NCBI GenBank assembly: GCA_035363115.1
Contig: DAOSEM010000016.1
Coordinates: 1-21,653, forward strand
Origin: Syntrophales bacterium
GTDB taxonomy: Bacteria; Desulfobacterota; Syntrophia; Syntrophales; PHBD01
DNA length: 21,653 nt
Direction of reading: 5' to 3'
The notes below the pieces were generated by a model. The model was given only the letters and a program-made list of their open reading frames with translations. It had not been told where the DNA came from and searched no databases. Positions 1-5,874 of this stretch are shown piece after piece. The position numbers and the translations under genes were made by a program. Within the stretch, counting starts at the first letter, position 1, and every line of letters begins with the position of its first letter.

Positions 1-53
1 CCCGCGACCCTCAGCTTGGAAGGCTGACGCTCTAGCCACTGAGCTACTCCCGC
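1..53 (-). tRNA. tRNA-Gly (anticodon TCC), truncated by the window edge
   Basis: Read on the minus strand from 53, the sequence begins GCGGGAGTAGCTCAGTGG, a standard acceptor plus D-arm. It continues to an anticodon stem TCAGC/GCTGA enclosing a loop with anticodon TCC. The T-arm and 3' acceptor strand lie beyond the left edge. It sits 13 nt after tRNA-Tyr in the same orientation, so it is very probably part of one tRNA transcript. Confidence 0.93.
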
Positions 54-66
54 TTTGAGAACGAAA

Positions 67-151
67 TGGTGGAGGGGGGAGGGTTCGAACCTCCGTAGGC
101 TCCGCCGGCAGATTTACAGTCTGCTCCCTTTGACCGCTCGGGAACCCCTCC
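67..151 (-). tRNA. tRNA-Tyr (anticodon GTA)
   Basis: This is an 85-nt class II tRNA with an encoded CCA end (67-69). The acceptor pairs GGAGGGG with CCCCTCC. The anticodon loop contains GTA between matching stem halves (CAGA/TCTG), a long variable arm follows as expected for bacterial tRNA-Tyr, and the T-arm reads GGAGG-TTCGAAC-CCTCC. It lies 16 nt downstream of tRNA-Thr. Confidence 0.97.
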
Positions 152-167
152 AATATCTTATGCTATC

Positions 168-242
168 TGGAGCTGGCGATGGGATTTGAACCCGCAACCG
201 GCTGATTACAAATCAGCTGCTCTACCATTGAGCTACGCCAGC
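168..242 (-). tRNA. tRNA-Thr (anticodon TGT)
   Basis: This is a 75-nt tRNA with encoded CCA (168-170). The acceptor pairs GCTGGCG with CGCCAGC. The D-arm has TAGCTCAATGG, the anticodon loop is TTTGTAA (TGT), and the T-loop is TTCAAAT. It is the first gene of the Thr-Tyr-Gly tRNA cluster, about 90 nt after the promoter at 334-362. In many bacteria this set precedes tRNA-Thr(GGT) and an EF-Tu gene, so tuf may lie beyond the left edge. Confidence 0.97.
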
Positions 243-333
243 CAATACAACTAACAGATTTTCAAAGAGAACTTCCAAATTGCCCGGCTCCCGGGGAAAT
301 CCGCGTCATTCACCTGTCAAACGCGAATTACGG

Positions 334-362
334 AGACTATTCTCTGGTGCTCGTTTTGTCAA
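334..362 (-). promoter_or_regulatory. Sigma-70 type promoter of the Thr-Tyr-Gly tRNA operon
   Basis: On the minus strand a perfect -35 TTGACA (362-357) is followed after exactly 17 nt by TAGTCT (339-334), a fair -10 box. Transcription from here would enter tRNA-Thr after a leader of about 85 nt. The -35 box begins only 7 nt past the fumarase beta stop codon, so the promoter separates the two units. No clear intrinsic terminator is visible between them. Confidence 0.75.
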
Positions 363-369
363 GACATTT

Positions 370-936
370 TTACTCACCCGCCCGGGAAGCCGATCGAACC
401 ATTTCATAGAGATCCCCTCCCAAGGCATCGTTTACGACAACCAGGGGAAAGTCTTCAATCTCGAGTCGGAGCACCGCTTCCGGCCCCAGGTCTTCATAAG
501 CCACCAGAGAAACGCTCCGGACACACTGTGACGTTACGGCGGCAATGCCACCGGTGGCTGCAAAATAAACCCCCTGCCGTTTCCGGATGGCTTCCACGAC
601 CTCCCGGGAGCGCCTTCCCTTCCCGATCATTCCCCGGAGACCGGCTTCCAGCAAAGCCGGTGTATACGGATCCATGCGGCCGCTCGTCGTGGGTCCGATG
701 GATCCGATGGTTCTTCCGGGCGGTGTCGGCGTCGGGGCCGCGTAGAAAATCGTTTCCTCATCCAGGGAGACGGGAAGAGGATCCCCCCTTCGCAAGGCCT
801 CCACGAAACGATGATGGGCGGCATCCCTTGCGGTCAGTACAGACCCGCTCAACAGGATCCGATCCCCGGCTGAAAGCCGACTGCACACCCCGGCGGTCAG
901 GGGAGTCGAGAGCGATATGACGGATGCCGACGCCAT
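370..936 (-). CDS. Class I (Fe-S) fumarate hydratase, beta subunit
   Basis: This is a 188-residue protein of the FumA/TtdB C-terminal family. It is the small subunit of a two-subunit Fe-S hydro-lyase that interconverts fumarate and L-malate. The family motif GPTTSGRMDPY is at residues 81-91, and a GKG follows at about 106. I chose the ATG at 936 rather than one 36 nt upstream. It overlaps the alpha-subunit stop as TGATG, has GGGAGG about 10 nt upstream, and starts just before the conserved N-terminus (VISLSTPLTAG). The overlap implies translational coupling and a 1:1 complex with alpha. A related L-tartrate dehydratase cannot be excluded from sequence alone, but nothing around it suggests tartrate use. 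Confidence 0.9.
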   Translation of the reverse strand: MASASVISLSTPLTAGVCSRLSAGDRILLSGSVLTARDAAHHRFVEALRRGDPLPVSLDEETIFYAAPTPTPPGRTIGSIGPTTSGRMDPYTPALLEAGLRGMIGKGRRSREVVEAIRKRQGVYFAATGGIAAVTSQCVRSVSLVAYEDLGPEAVLRLEIEDFPLVVVNDALGGDLYEMVRSASRAGE

Positions 937-1787
937 CAGAGAATCGCCTCCCGGTGTCTCACCGCGTGGCATTGAAGCTGGAAGGCGACGGGCAGCGACG
1001 CGATGTGACAGGGCGCCATTTCCACATGAACGGCTAGGGCGGTGGTTCTGCCGCCGAGCCCCTGGGGCCCGATCCCCAGTGCATTGATGTCCGCCAGGAG
1101 GCCCCGCTCCAGGTCGCGGAGGCGCTCATCCGAGCCGTTCGGCTCTCCGATGGTCCTCAACAGGGCCCTCCGGGCAAGGACAATAGCCGTTTCCATTGCG
1201 CCTCCGATTCCGACCCCTACCAGCACCGGGGCGCAGGCATTGGCCGCTCCCTCCGCCACCTTCTGCAGTACATGCTGACGGATTCCCTCCCATCCCGCTG
1301 CCGGGAGAAGCATGGAAACGCCGCTCATGTTCTCGCTTCCCCCTCCTTTCGGCATGGCAATGATCCGGATCCGGTGCCCCGGCACAATCTCCGTGTGGAG
1401 AATCGCCGGTGTATTGTCACCCGTATTGACCCTGGAAAGGGGATCGCAGACCGATTTTCTCAGGTACCCGTCCCGGTAGGCCTGCCGAACGCCTTCCCGG
1501 ACAGCCGACGGGAAATCGCCATCCACTACGTGTACGTCCTGCCCGATTTCTGCAAAGACAATAGCCAGTCCCGTGTCCTGGCAGAGAGGCAGTTTTTCCC
1601 GACAGGCCACATCGGCATTTTCCAGGATTCGGTCGAGAATCGAACAGGCCACGGATGAGGTCTCCCGCTCCCGAGCATCCCGGACCGTCTTGAGGAGATC
1701 CGCGGGAAGCTCCGTGTTGGCCTCCATGAACAGGCGGCGGACCGCCTCCGTGATTTCCCGGCATGGAATCTCGCGGACCTGTGCCAT
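936..1787 (-). CDS. Class I (Fe-S) fumarate hydratase, alpha subunit
   Basis: This is a 283-residue protein of the FumA N-terminal/TtdA family, the iron-sulfur subunit of the oxygen-sensitive fumarase used by many anaerobes in central carbon flow. Three cysteines placed as [4Fe-4S] ligands are visible: Cys69 (PLCQDTG), Cys185 (NACAPVLVG) and Cys273 (QLQCHAVRH). The family stretch MPKGGGSENMS is at about 145-155. The start at 1787 is 7 nt after the recR stop, with AGGT just upstream, so it is probably transcribed with dnaX-ybaB-recR. Fumarase is a tartrate-dehydratase relative, so substrate is assigned by family and context. Length is normal for the split form. Confidence 0.9.
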   Translation of the reverse strand: MAQVREIPCREITEAVRRLFMEANTELPADLLKTVRDARERETSSVACSILDRILENADVACREKLPLCQDTGLAIVFAEIGQDVHVVDGDFPSAVREGVRQAYRDGYLRKSVCDPLSRVNTGDNTPAILHTEIVPGHRIRIIAMPKGGGSENMSGVSMLLPAAGWEGIRQHVLQKVAEGAANACAPVLVGVGIGGAMETAIVLARRALLRTIGEPNGSDERLRDLERGLLADINALGIGPQGLGGRTTALAVHVEMAPCHIASLPVAFQLQCHAVRHREAIL

Positions 1788-1794
1788 CGCCGAC

Positions 1795-2394
1795 CTACAT
1801 CCCCCTTCGAAATTCCAGGGCTTTCCCCAACGTCATCCGGTCCGCGTATTTCAGTTCGCCACCGACGGGAACCCCCTGGGCGATCCGGGTGATCGTCACG
1901 TCCGTCTGACGGAGCATTTTCGTGATCAGAAGGGCTGTCGATTCACCCTGGACGTTGGGATTGGTCGCCAGGATCACCTCCCGGACCCCTCCCCGGACGA
2001 TACGGTCAAGCAATTCCTGGAGACGGAGCTGTTCCGGCCCGACTCCGTCCAGGGGCGCCAGTGCCCCGTGCAGGACGTGATACGTGCCTCGGTAGCTCTG
2101 GCTCTCCTCGATGGCGATCAGCGCATCCGGTTCCTCGACGACACAGACAGTGCCCCGGTCCCGAGAAGAATCGGCGCAGATGGGACAGACGTCTCCCTCG
2201 GAGAGGTGAAAACAGACGGAACACAGGTGGATCTTCCGCTTGACGTCAACGATGCTCTCGGCCAGCCTCTGGGCGTCTTCGCGGGATCCGCGGATAATGA
2301 AAGTGGCCAGGCGGGTGGCCGTCTTTTCTCCGATGCCGGGGAAGCGGGACAGCTCCTCGATCAGGCGGCGGATGGGAGGCGCATAACCGTTCAT
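1795..2394 (-). CDS. recR: Recombination mediator RecR
   Basis: This is a 199-residue protein, the usual RecR length. RecR acts with RecF/RecO to load RecA at gaps in single-stranded DNA. An N-terminal helix-hairpin-helix (LSRFPGIGEKTATRLA, about 15-30) is followed by a four-cysteine zinc motif at Cys58, Cys61, Cys70 and Cys73. A Toprim domain with VVEEPDALIAIE (about 85-96) comes next, and the C-terminal Walker-B-like GVPVGGELKYAD closes the protein. It lies 12 nt after ybaB in the conserved dnaX-ybaB-recR order. The Shine-Dalgarno site is weak, suggesting coupling to the upstream gene. Confidence 0.97.
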   Translation of the reverse strand: MNGYAPPIRRLIEELSRFPGIGEKTATRLATFIIRGSREDAQRLAESIVDVKRKIHLCSVCFHLSEGDVCPICADSSRDRGTVCVVEEPDALIAIEESQSYRGTYHVLHGALAPLDGVGPEQLRLQELLDRIVRGGVREVILATNPNVQGESTALLITKMLRQTDVTITRIAQGVPVGGELKYADRMTLGKALEFRRGM

Positions 2395-2406
2395 GGACGT
2401 TCCCGC

Positions 2407-2721
2407 TCAGGCCATCCCCGGGATATTGAAGCCGCCCGTGATCTTGGACATCTCTGTCGCCATCATCTCCTGGGATTTCCGCATCCCCTCGTTGACGGCG
2501 GCCAGGATGAGATCCTGCAGCATTTCCAGGTCGTCCGGATTGACGACGTCCCGCTCGATCCGGATGGACAACAGTTCGTTCCGGCCGTTCACGACCACCG
2601 TAACCATGCCTCCGCCGGCGCTGGCCTCCACGGTTCTCAGGGCAAGCTCTTCCTGGAGTTTGGCCATTTTTTCCTGGATTTTCTTCGCCTGCTTCACGAT
2701 GTTGCCGAAATTGTTGGACAT
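2407..2721 (-). CDS. YbaB/EbfC family nucleoid-associated DNA-binding protein
   Basis: This is a 104-residue protein of the YbaB/EbfC family, small dimeric DNA-binding proteins associated with the nucleoid. The N-terminal helix MSNNFGNIVKQAKKIQEKM, the central strands EASAGGGMVTVVVNG and the C-terminal helix with MLQDLILAAVNEGMRK match the family pattern. AGGAG lies 8 nt upstream of the ATG at 2721. It sits between dnaX (29 nt upstream) and recR (12 nt downstream), the order found across many bacteria. Confidence 0.95.
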   Translation of the reverse strand: MSNNFGNIVKQAKKIQEKMAKLQEELALRTVEASAGGGMVTVVVNGRNELLSIRIERDVVNPDDLEMLQDLILAAVNEGMRKSQEMMATEMSKITGGFNIPGMA

Positions 2722-2750
2722 GCATGCTCCTATACCGCCGTTGCGGTCGA

Positions 2751-4451
2751 TTATTTCGATATGATTTCGCGCACTTCTGCGCCATCAAAAAGATCCAGGG
2801 CTTTTTGCAGGATCGGCGAGTGCAGGGCTTCCTGCCTTTTCCGGTTTCTTGCGTCGATTTCCTCCCGCTCTCTGCCACCGTTGGCTCCGGATCCCTCCGG
2901 GGCTACCGGTTCCAGGTGCACCGTGAGCTGTCCGCCGAAATAGGTGCCTGCCAACTCCTGCAGGCGGTTCTTCTGGAGTTCAAGGTCTTCCAGAAAGACG
3001 TAATCCGTCGGGAAGCCGATCACGAGCCGCTGGTCCTCGACGTTCCGCACCCGGCCGGATTCGATTTTCGACCACAGCGGATAGCTCTGGTTCTTGATAT
3101 ACTGCTTCAGTCCTTCCCAAAGCGCTGCCGGATCCCCGTCCGCCGGTGCGGCTCCGGAATACGGATGGCTCTGTGTCCCTGACTCCGGCGTCACGGGGGC
3201 CGCCGAAACCGCCTCGGAAGACCTCCGCTCCAATTCGCCGGCGGCCACCGTCTCCCTCCGGCCGGTCACCGTCCCGTTCCCCCCTCCGCCCTCCTGCGGA
3301 CCGCCGGACAAGCGCGATTCCATGCGCTCCAGCCTGTTCAGCACCTGTTCGATGGGCAACAACGGCTCCAGGCAGGCCATTCGGACCAGGATCGTCTCCA
3401 TGGTCAGGCGCGGATTGCCGGTCTTCCGGACGTTTTCCTCCTCAGCCAGCAAGATGTCCACATAACGCTGGAGGTCTTCCCGGCCGACGTCCTTAACCTG
3501 CCCGGCCAGGTGGGCTTTTTCCTCCCGGCTCAATTCCAGGACCTCCGTCTCCTCCCCCAGGACCTTCACCAGGAGCAGGCTCCGGAAGTGATCCAGGAGG
3601 GCACCGAAGAACCTGGCCATATCCATCCCCGCATAGTAGCCTTCATGAAGCAGCCGGAGGCAGGCACCCGCATCTCTCCGGAAAACCGCCGCGGAAAGCT
3701 GCGGAAGGAATTTCCGCTCGGTGAACCCGAGCAGTTCCTCCACCTGGCCGTCCTCGATGGACAGCCCGGCATAGGCGATGACCTGGTCGAAGATGCTCTG
3801 TCCGTCCCGGATGCTGCCGTCGGCCGCCTCGGCGATCCACCGCAGGGCCTGGTCGCTCAGGCAAACGCCCTCCGCCCCGGCAATGGCCTTCAGGTTTTCC
3901 GCGATCCGGCCGATGGAGGCGCGGCGGAAGTCGTGACACTGGCAGCGGGAAAGGATGGTGGCCGGGATCTTGGAGGTTTCGGTGGTGGCAAAGATGAACA
4001 GGGTGTGGCCGGGAGGTTCTTCCAGGGTCTTCAGGAGAGCATTGAAGGCCTCCCGTGTAAGCATGTGCACTTCGTCGATGATGTAGATCTTGTGCCTGCA
4101 GGATACGGGGGCAAACTTGACATTTTCCCTCAGTTCCCTGACTTCGTCGATACCGCGGTTGGAGGCGCCGTCGATTTCCCGGACGTCCAGTGAAACGCCG
4201 TCCCGGATCTCACGGCAATGGACGCATTCATTGCAGGGCGTCTCCGTCGGGCCATGCTCGCAGTTCACCGCCTTGGCCAGGATGCGGGCGACGGTCGTCT
4301 TTCCCACCCCCCGGGGACCGCTGAACACGAATGCGTGAGCCAGCCGCTGGTTGCGAATGGCATTCCGGAGCGTTCGTACGACCGGCTCCTGCCCGACCAC
4401 ATCTTCAAACCGCTGAGGTCGCCATTTCCTGGCCAGGACGAGGTAATCCAC
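2751..4451 (-). CDS. dnaX: DNA polymerase III subunit gamma/tau
   Basis: This is a 566-residue clamp-loader ATPase of the replisome. Visible parts are LARKWRPQRFEDVVGQ at the N-terminus, Walker A GPRGVGKT (45-52), a zinc motif at Cys64/73/76/79, Walker B DEVHM (126-130) and the arginine-finger motif SRC (168-170). Domain III follows, then a low-complexity Gly/Pro linker at about 390-450 and a tau-type tail. I prefer the GTG at 4451, because this places VDYLVLARKW at the family N-terminus. An upstream ATG at 4502 would begin inside the SRP RNA. No run of six or more A residues, as used for gamma frameshifting in some species, is present on the coding strand, so tau alone may be made. Confidence 0.95.
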   Translation of the reverse strand: MDYLVLARKWRPQRFEDVVGQEPVVRTLRNAIRNQRLAHAFVFSGPRGVGKTTVARILAKAVNCEHGPTETPCNECVHCREIRDGVSLDVREIDGASNRGIDEVRELRENVKFAPVSCRHKIYIIDEVHMLTREAFNALLKTLEEPPGHTLFIFATTETSKIPATILSRCQCHDFRRASIGRIAENLKAIAGAEGVCLSDQALRWIAEAADGSIRDGQSIFDQVIAYAGLSIEDGQVEELLGFTERKFLPQLSAAVFRRDAGACLRLLHEGYYAGMDMARFFGALLDHFRSLLLVKVLGEETEVLELSREEKAHLAGQVKDVGREDLQRYVDILLAEEENVRKTGNPRLTMETILVRMACLEPLLPIEQVLNRLERMESRLSGGPQEGGGGNGTVTGRRETVAAGELERRSSEAVSAAPVTPESGTQSHPYSGAAPADGDPAALWEGLKQYIKNQSYPLWSKIESGRVRNVEDQRLVIGFPTDYVFLEDLELQKNRLQELAGTYFGGQLTVHLEPVAPEGSGANGGREREEIDARNRKRQEALHSPILQKALDLFDGAEVREIISK

Positions 4452-4477
4452 AGGTGTCTTTACCAGAGATAATAAAA

Positions 4478-4581
4478 GGATAGCCAGGTTGACCCGCGGC
4501 ACACGACGGTTTCTGATACCGCTGCTTCCTTCCGGACCTGACGGGGTTCACAGTCCGCCGTTGCACGGGACCCGGCTATCC
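4478..4581 (-). ncRNA. ffs: Bacterial small signal recognition particle RNA (4.5S type)
   Basis: On the minus strand, the conserved apical domain CAGGTCCGGAAGGAAGCAGC (4540-4521) carries the GGAA tetraloop and the symmetric and asymmetric loops bound by Ffh. The ends pair as GGATAGCCGGG (4581-4571) with CCTGGCTATCC (4488-4478), giving one long hairpin of about 104 nt without an Alu domain. TTTTATTAT follows directly and could give partial termination before dnaX, which starts 26 nt later. The ffs-dnaX-ybaB-recR order is a familiar arrangement. Open reading frames crossing it are spurious. Confidence 0.96.
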
Positions 4582-4652
4582 GTTCCGAATGCTGTAGAAT
4601 GCGTGTTCCCTCTCGGAAGGAACAACCGATTGCTCCATCTGCAGAGCGTTGG

Positions 4653-4682
4653 ATCATACGGCAGCGGAAATACGAATGTCAA
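4653..4682 (-). promoter_or_regulatory. Sigma-70 type promoter for ffs (and the dnaX operon)
   Basis: On the minus strand a perfect -35 TTGACA (4682-4677) is followed after 18 nt by TATGAT (4658-4653), five of six consensus bases. The start point would be near 4646, about 65 nt upstream of the SRP RNA hairpin, so the primary transcript should carry a 5' leader that is trimmed off. Confidence 0.75.
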
Positions 4683-4789
4683 GAGTTTCGTCGGGTAGAC
4701 ACATGAAATCCAGGCCGGGGAACTTCGGAGACAGCCCCTCCCACATAGACTGTCTGGATATGAAAAGTAATTCGATGCCCGCATTTTTT

Positions 4790-4829
4790 TTGACACGACG
4801 AAACAACTGTGAGAAAAGAACGGCTCACA
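4790..4829 (+). promoter_or_regulatory. Candidate promoter and inverted repeat ahead of the STAS gene
   Basis: A perfect -35 hexamer TTGACA (4790-4795) follows an eight-T tract. No good -10 is found at 16-18 nt. An inverted repeat TGTGAG-N10-CTCACA (4808-4813, 4824-4829) overlaps the expected -10/+1 region. The poor -10 plus the repeat would suit an activator- or repressor-controlled promoter, but this is inference. A second short hairpin (AGACAG/CTGTCT, 4729-4755) lies further upstream. The intergenic stretch 4683-4857 shows nothing else. Confidence 0.3.
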
Positions 4830-4857
4830 AGACGTAACGCACGGCGATGGAGGAACC

Positions 4858-5211
4858 ATGGAAATCACAACCACTGTTGAACGAGACACCATTACCGTGG
4901 AGCGGGACATCATGACCGTCACACCCAAAGGCAGGATCGACGCGGTGACGGCGGCCGATTTCGAGAAGGAATTAACCCGTCTCTCCGGGGAGGGATACCG
5001 CTATTTCCTGCTGGACCTGCATGCCCTGGATTATATATCGAGCGCCGGTCTCCGGAGCATTCTGGCTTTCGCCAAAACCCTGAAAGGGAAGGACGGGCGC
5101 CTGGTATTCACCTCTCTTCAGGGACCCGTCAAGGACGTCTTCCGCATTTCCGGCTTCGGTTCTATCTTCAAACTCTGCGAAACAAAAGAAGAAGCGTTCC
5201 GGGAGTTCTGA
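4858..5211 (+). CDS. STAS-domain anti-sigma factor antagonist (SpoIIAA/RsbV-like)
   Basis: This is a 117-residue single STAS domain protein. Family members bind a HATPase anti-sigma factor or kinase when unphosphorylated. The diagnostic helix cap DYISSAGLR (58-66) contains the phosphorylatable serine, likely Ser62 by comparison with SpoIIAA DSSG. GGAGG lies 7 nt before the ATG, which fixes the start. The N-terminus carries two near copies of TVERD (residues 6-10 and 13-17), an extension of the usual first strand. A PP2C phosphatase of the RsbU type lies nearby on the other strand, and no classic RsbW kinase is adjacent, so its partner is unknown. Confidence 0.88.
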   Translation: MEITTTVERDTITVERDIMTVTPKGRIDAVTAADFEKELTRLSGEGYRYFLLDLHALDYISSAGLRSILAFAKTLKGKDGRLVFTSLQGPVKDVFRISGFGSIFKLCETKEEAFREF

Positions 5212-5274
5212 GGCCGATCCCCTTCGCCGCCGACGACACGGATCAAATCATCAGCGGATTCTCTTGGTGACGTC

Positions 5275-5835
5275 ATGAAGGCATGGCTGCGCTGCAAGGC
5301 CTGCGGCTTCATCGCAGAAGAGAAAGAACTCCGCGACGTCTGCCCTGCCTGCGGCGTTCCCCGCAAGATGTTCGAGCCTTACCGGCATCCGATCTCCGAG
5401 TCGAGGCGGCGCATCCTGGATCTTCATATGCATCCCGTGATCGTCCACGCCCCGCAGGCCCTGGCTTTTCTTCTGGTTGTCATGACGGCGCTCCTGCTCC
5501 CGGTCCGGGGACCACTGCAGGCGGACCTGGCGGCATCCGTCCGGATCATGGCCGTCTGCCTTCCCGTCACGATCGCCGCCGCCCTGGTCTCGGGCATTAT
5601 CGACGCCCGGGTTCGGTTCCGCAGGGTCGACACGCCTCTCCTCAGGAAGAAGATCGTGGTCGGCGTCCTGTTCGGAGCGATCTCCCTGGCGCCTCCGCCG
5701 ATCGCTTATCTTCTCCCGCTCGATTCGACCGGAACGGCGGCGACGCTTCTGGTCCTGGCAGCCGCGATGCTGGTGTGCAGTTCCGTTCTGGGCCTTATGG
5801 GGGCACGACTCCTGGACGCGAAGTTTCCCGGATAG
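5275..5835 (+). CDS. Membrane protein with N-terminal rubredoxin-like zinc ribbon and DUF2231-like domain
   Basis: This is a 186-residue protein. Residues 1-30 form a rubrerythrin/rubredoxin-like knuckle with Cys7-X2-Cys10 and Cys23-X2-Cys26 (CPACGVP), able to bind Fe or Zn. The segment MHPVIVHAPQAL (52-63) resembles the start of DUF2231 membrane proteins, with two histidines (53, 58) that could bind haem or metal. About four hydrophobic segments follow (roughly 60-76, 90-108, 128-148, 156-178). The start has only a weak ribosome site (GGTGAC). It lies 63 nt after the STAS gene and converges with the phosphatase gene. An electron-transfer role is plausible but unproven; the exact function is not known. 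Confidence 0.75.
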   Translation: MKAWLRCKACGFIAEEKELRDVCPACGVPRKMFEPYRHPISESRRRILDLHMHPVIVHAPQALAFLLVVMTALLLPVRGPLQADLAASVRIMAVCLPVTIAAALVSGIIDARVRFRRVDTPLLRKKIVVGVLFGAISLAPPPIAYLLPLDSTGTAATLLVLAAAMLVCSSVLGLMGARLLDAKFPG

Positions 5836-5874
5836 ACAACCAACCGCCCGATCGCCAGCCGATACCTCGTTGTC

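Noticed and set aside
1573..2943. 456-codon plus-strand frame opposite the fumarase alpha 5' end, recR, ybaB and the dnaX 3' end
   Set aside because: It lies antisense to well-recognised genes; its length reflects high GC content and its translation resembles no protein.
4489..4657. Short open frames on both strands over the SRP RNA
   Set aside because: They are explained by the conserved SRP RNA hairpin and its leader and show no protein family features.
5835..5874. Inverted repeat GACAAC/GTTGTC between the convergent membrane-protein and phosphatase genes
   Set aside because: Only 6 bp with a 28-nt loop and no T tract on either strand; too weak to call a terminator.
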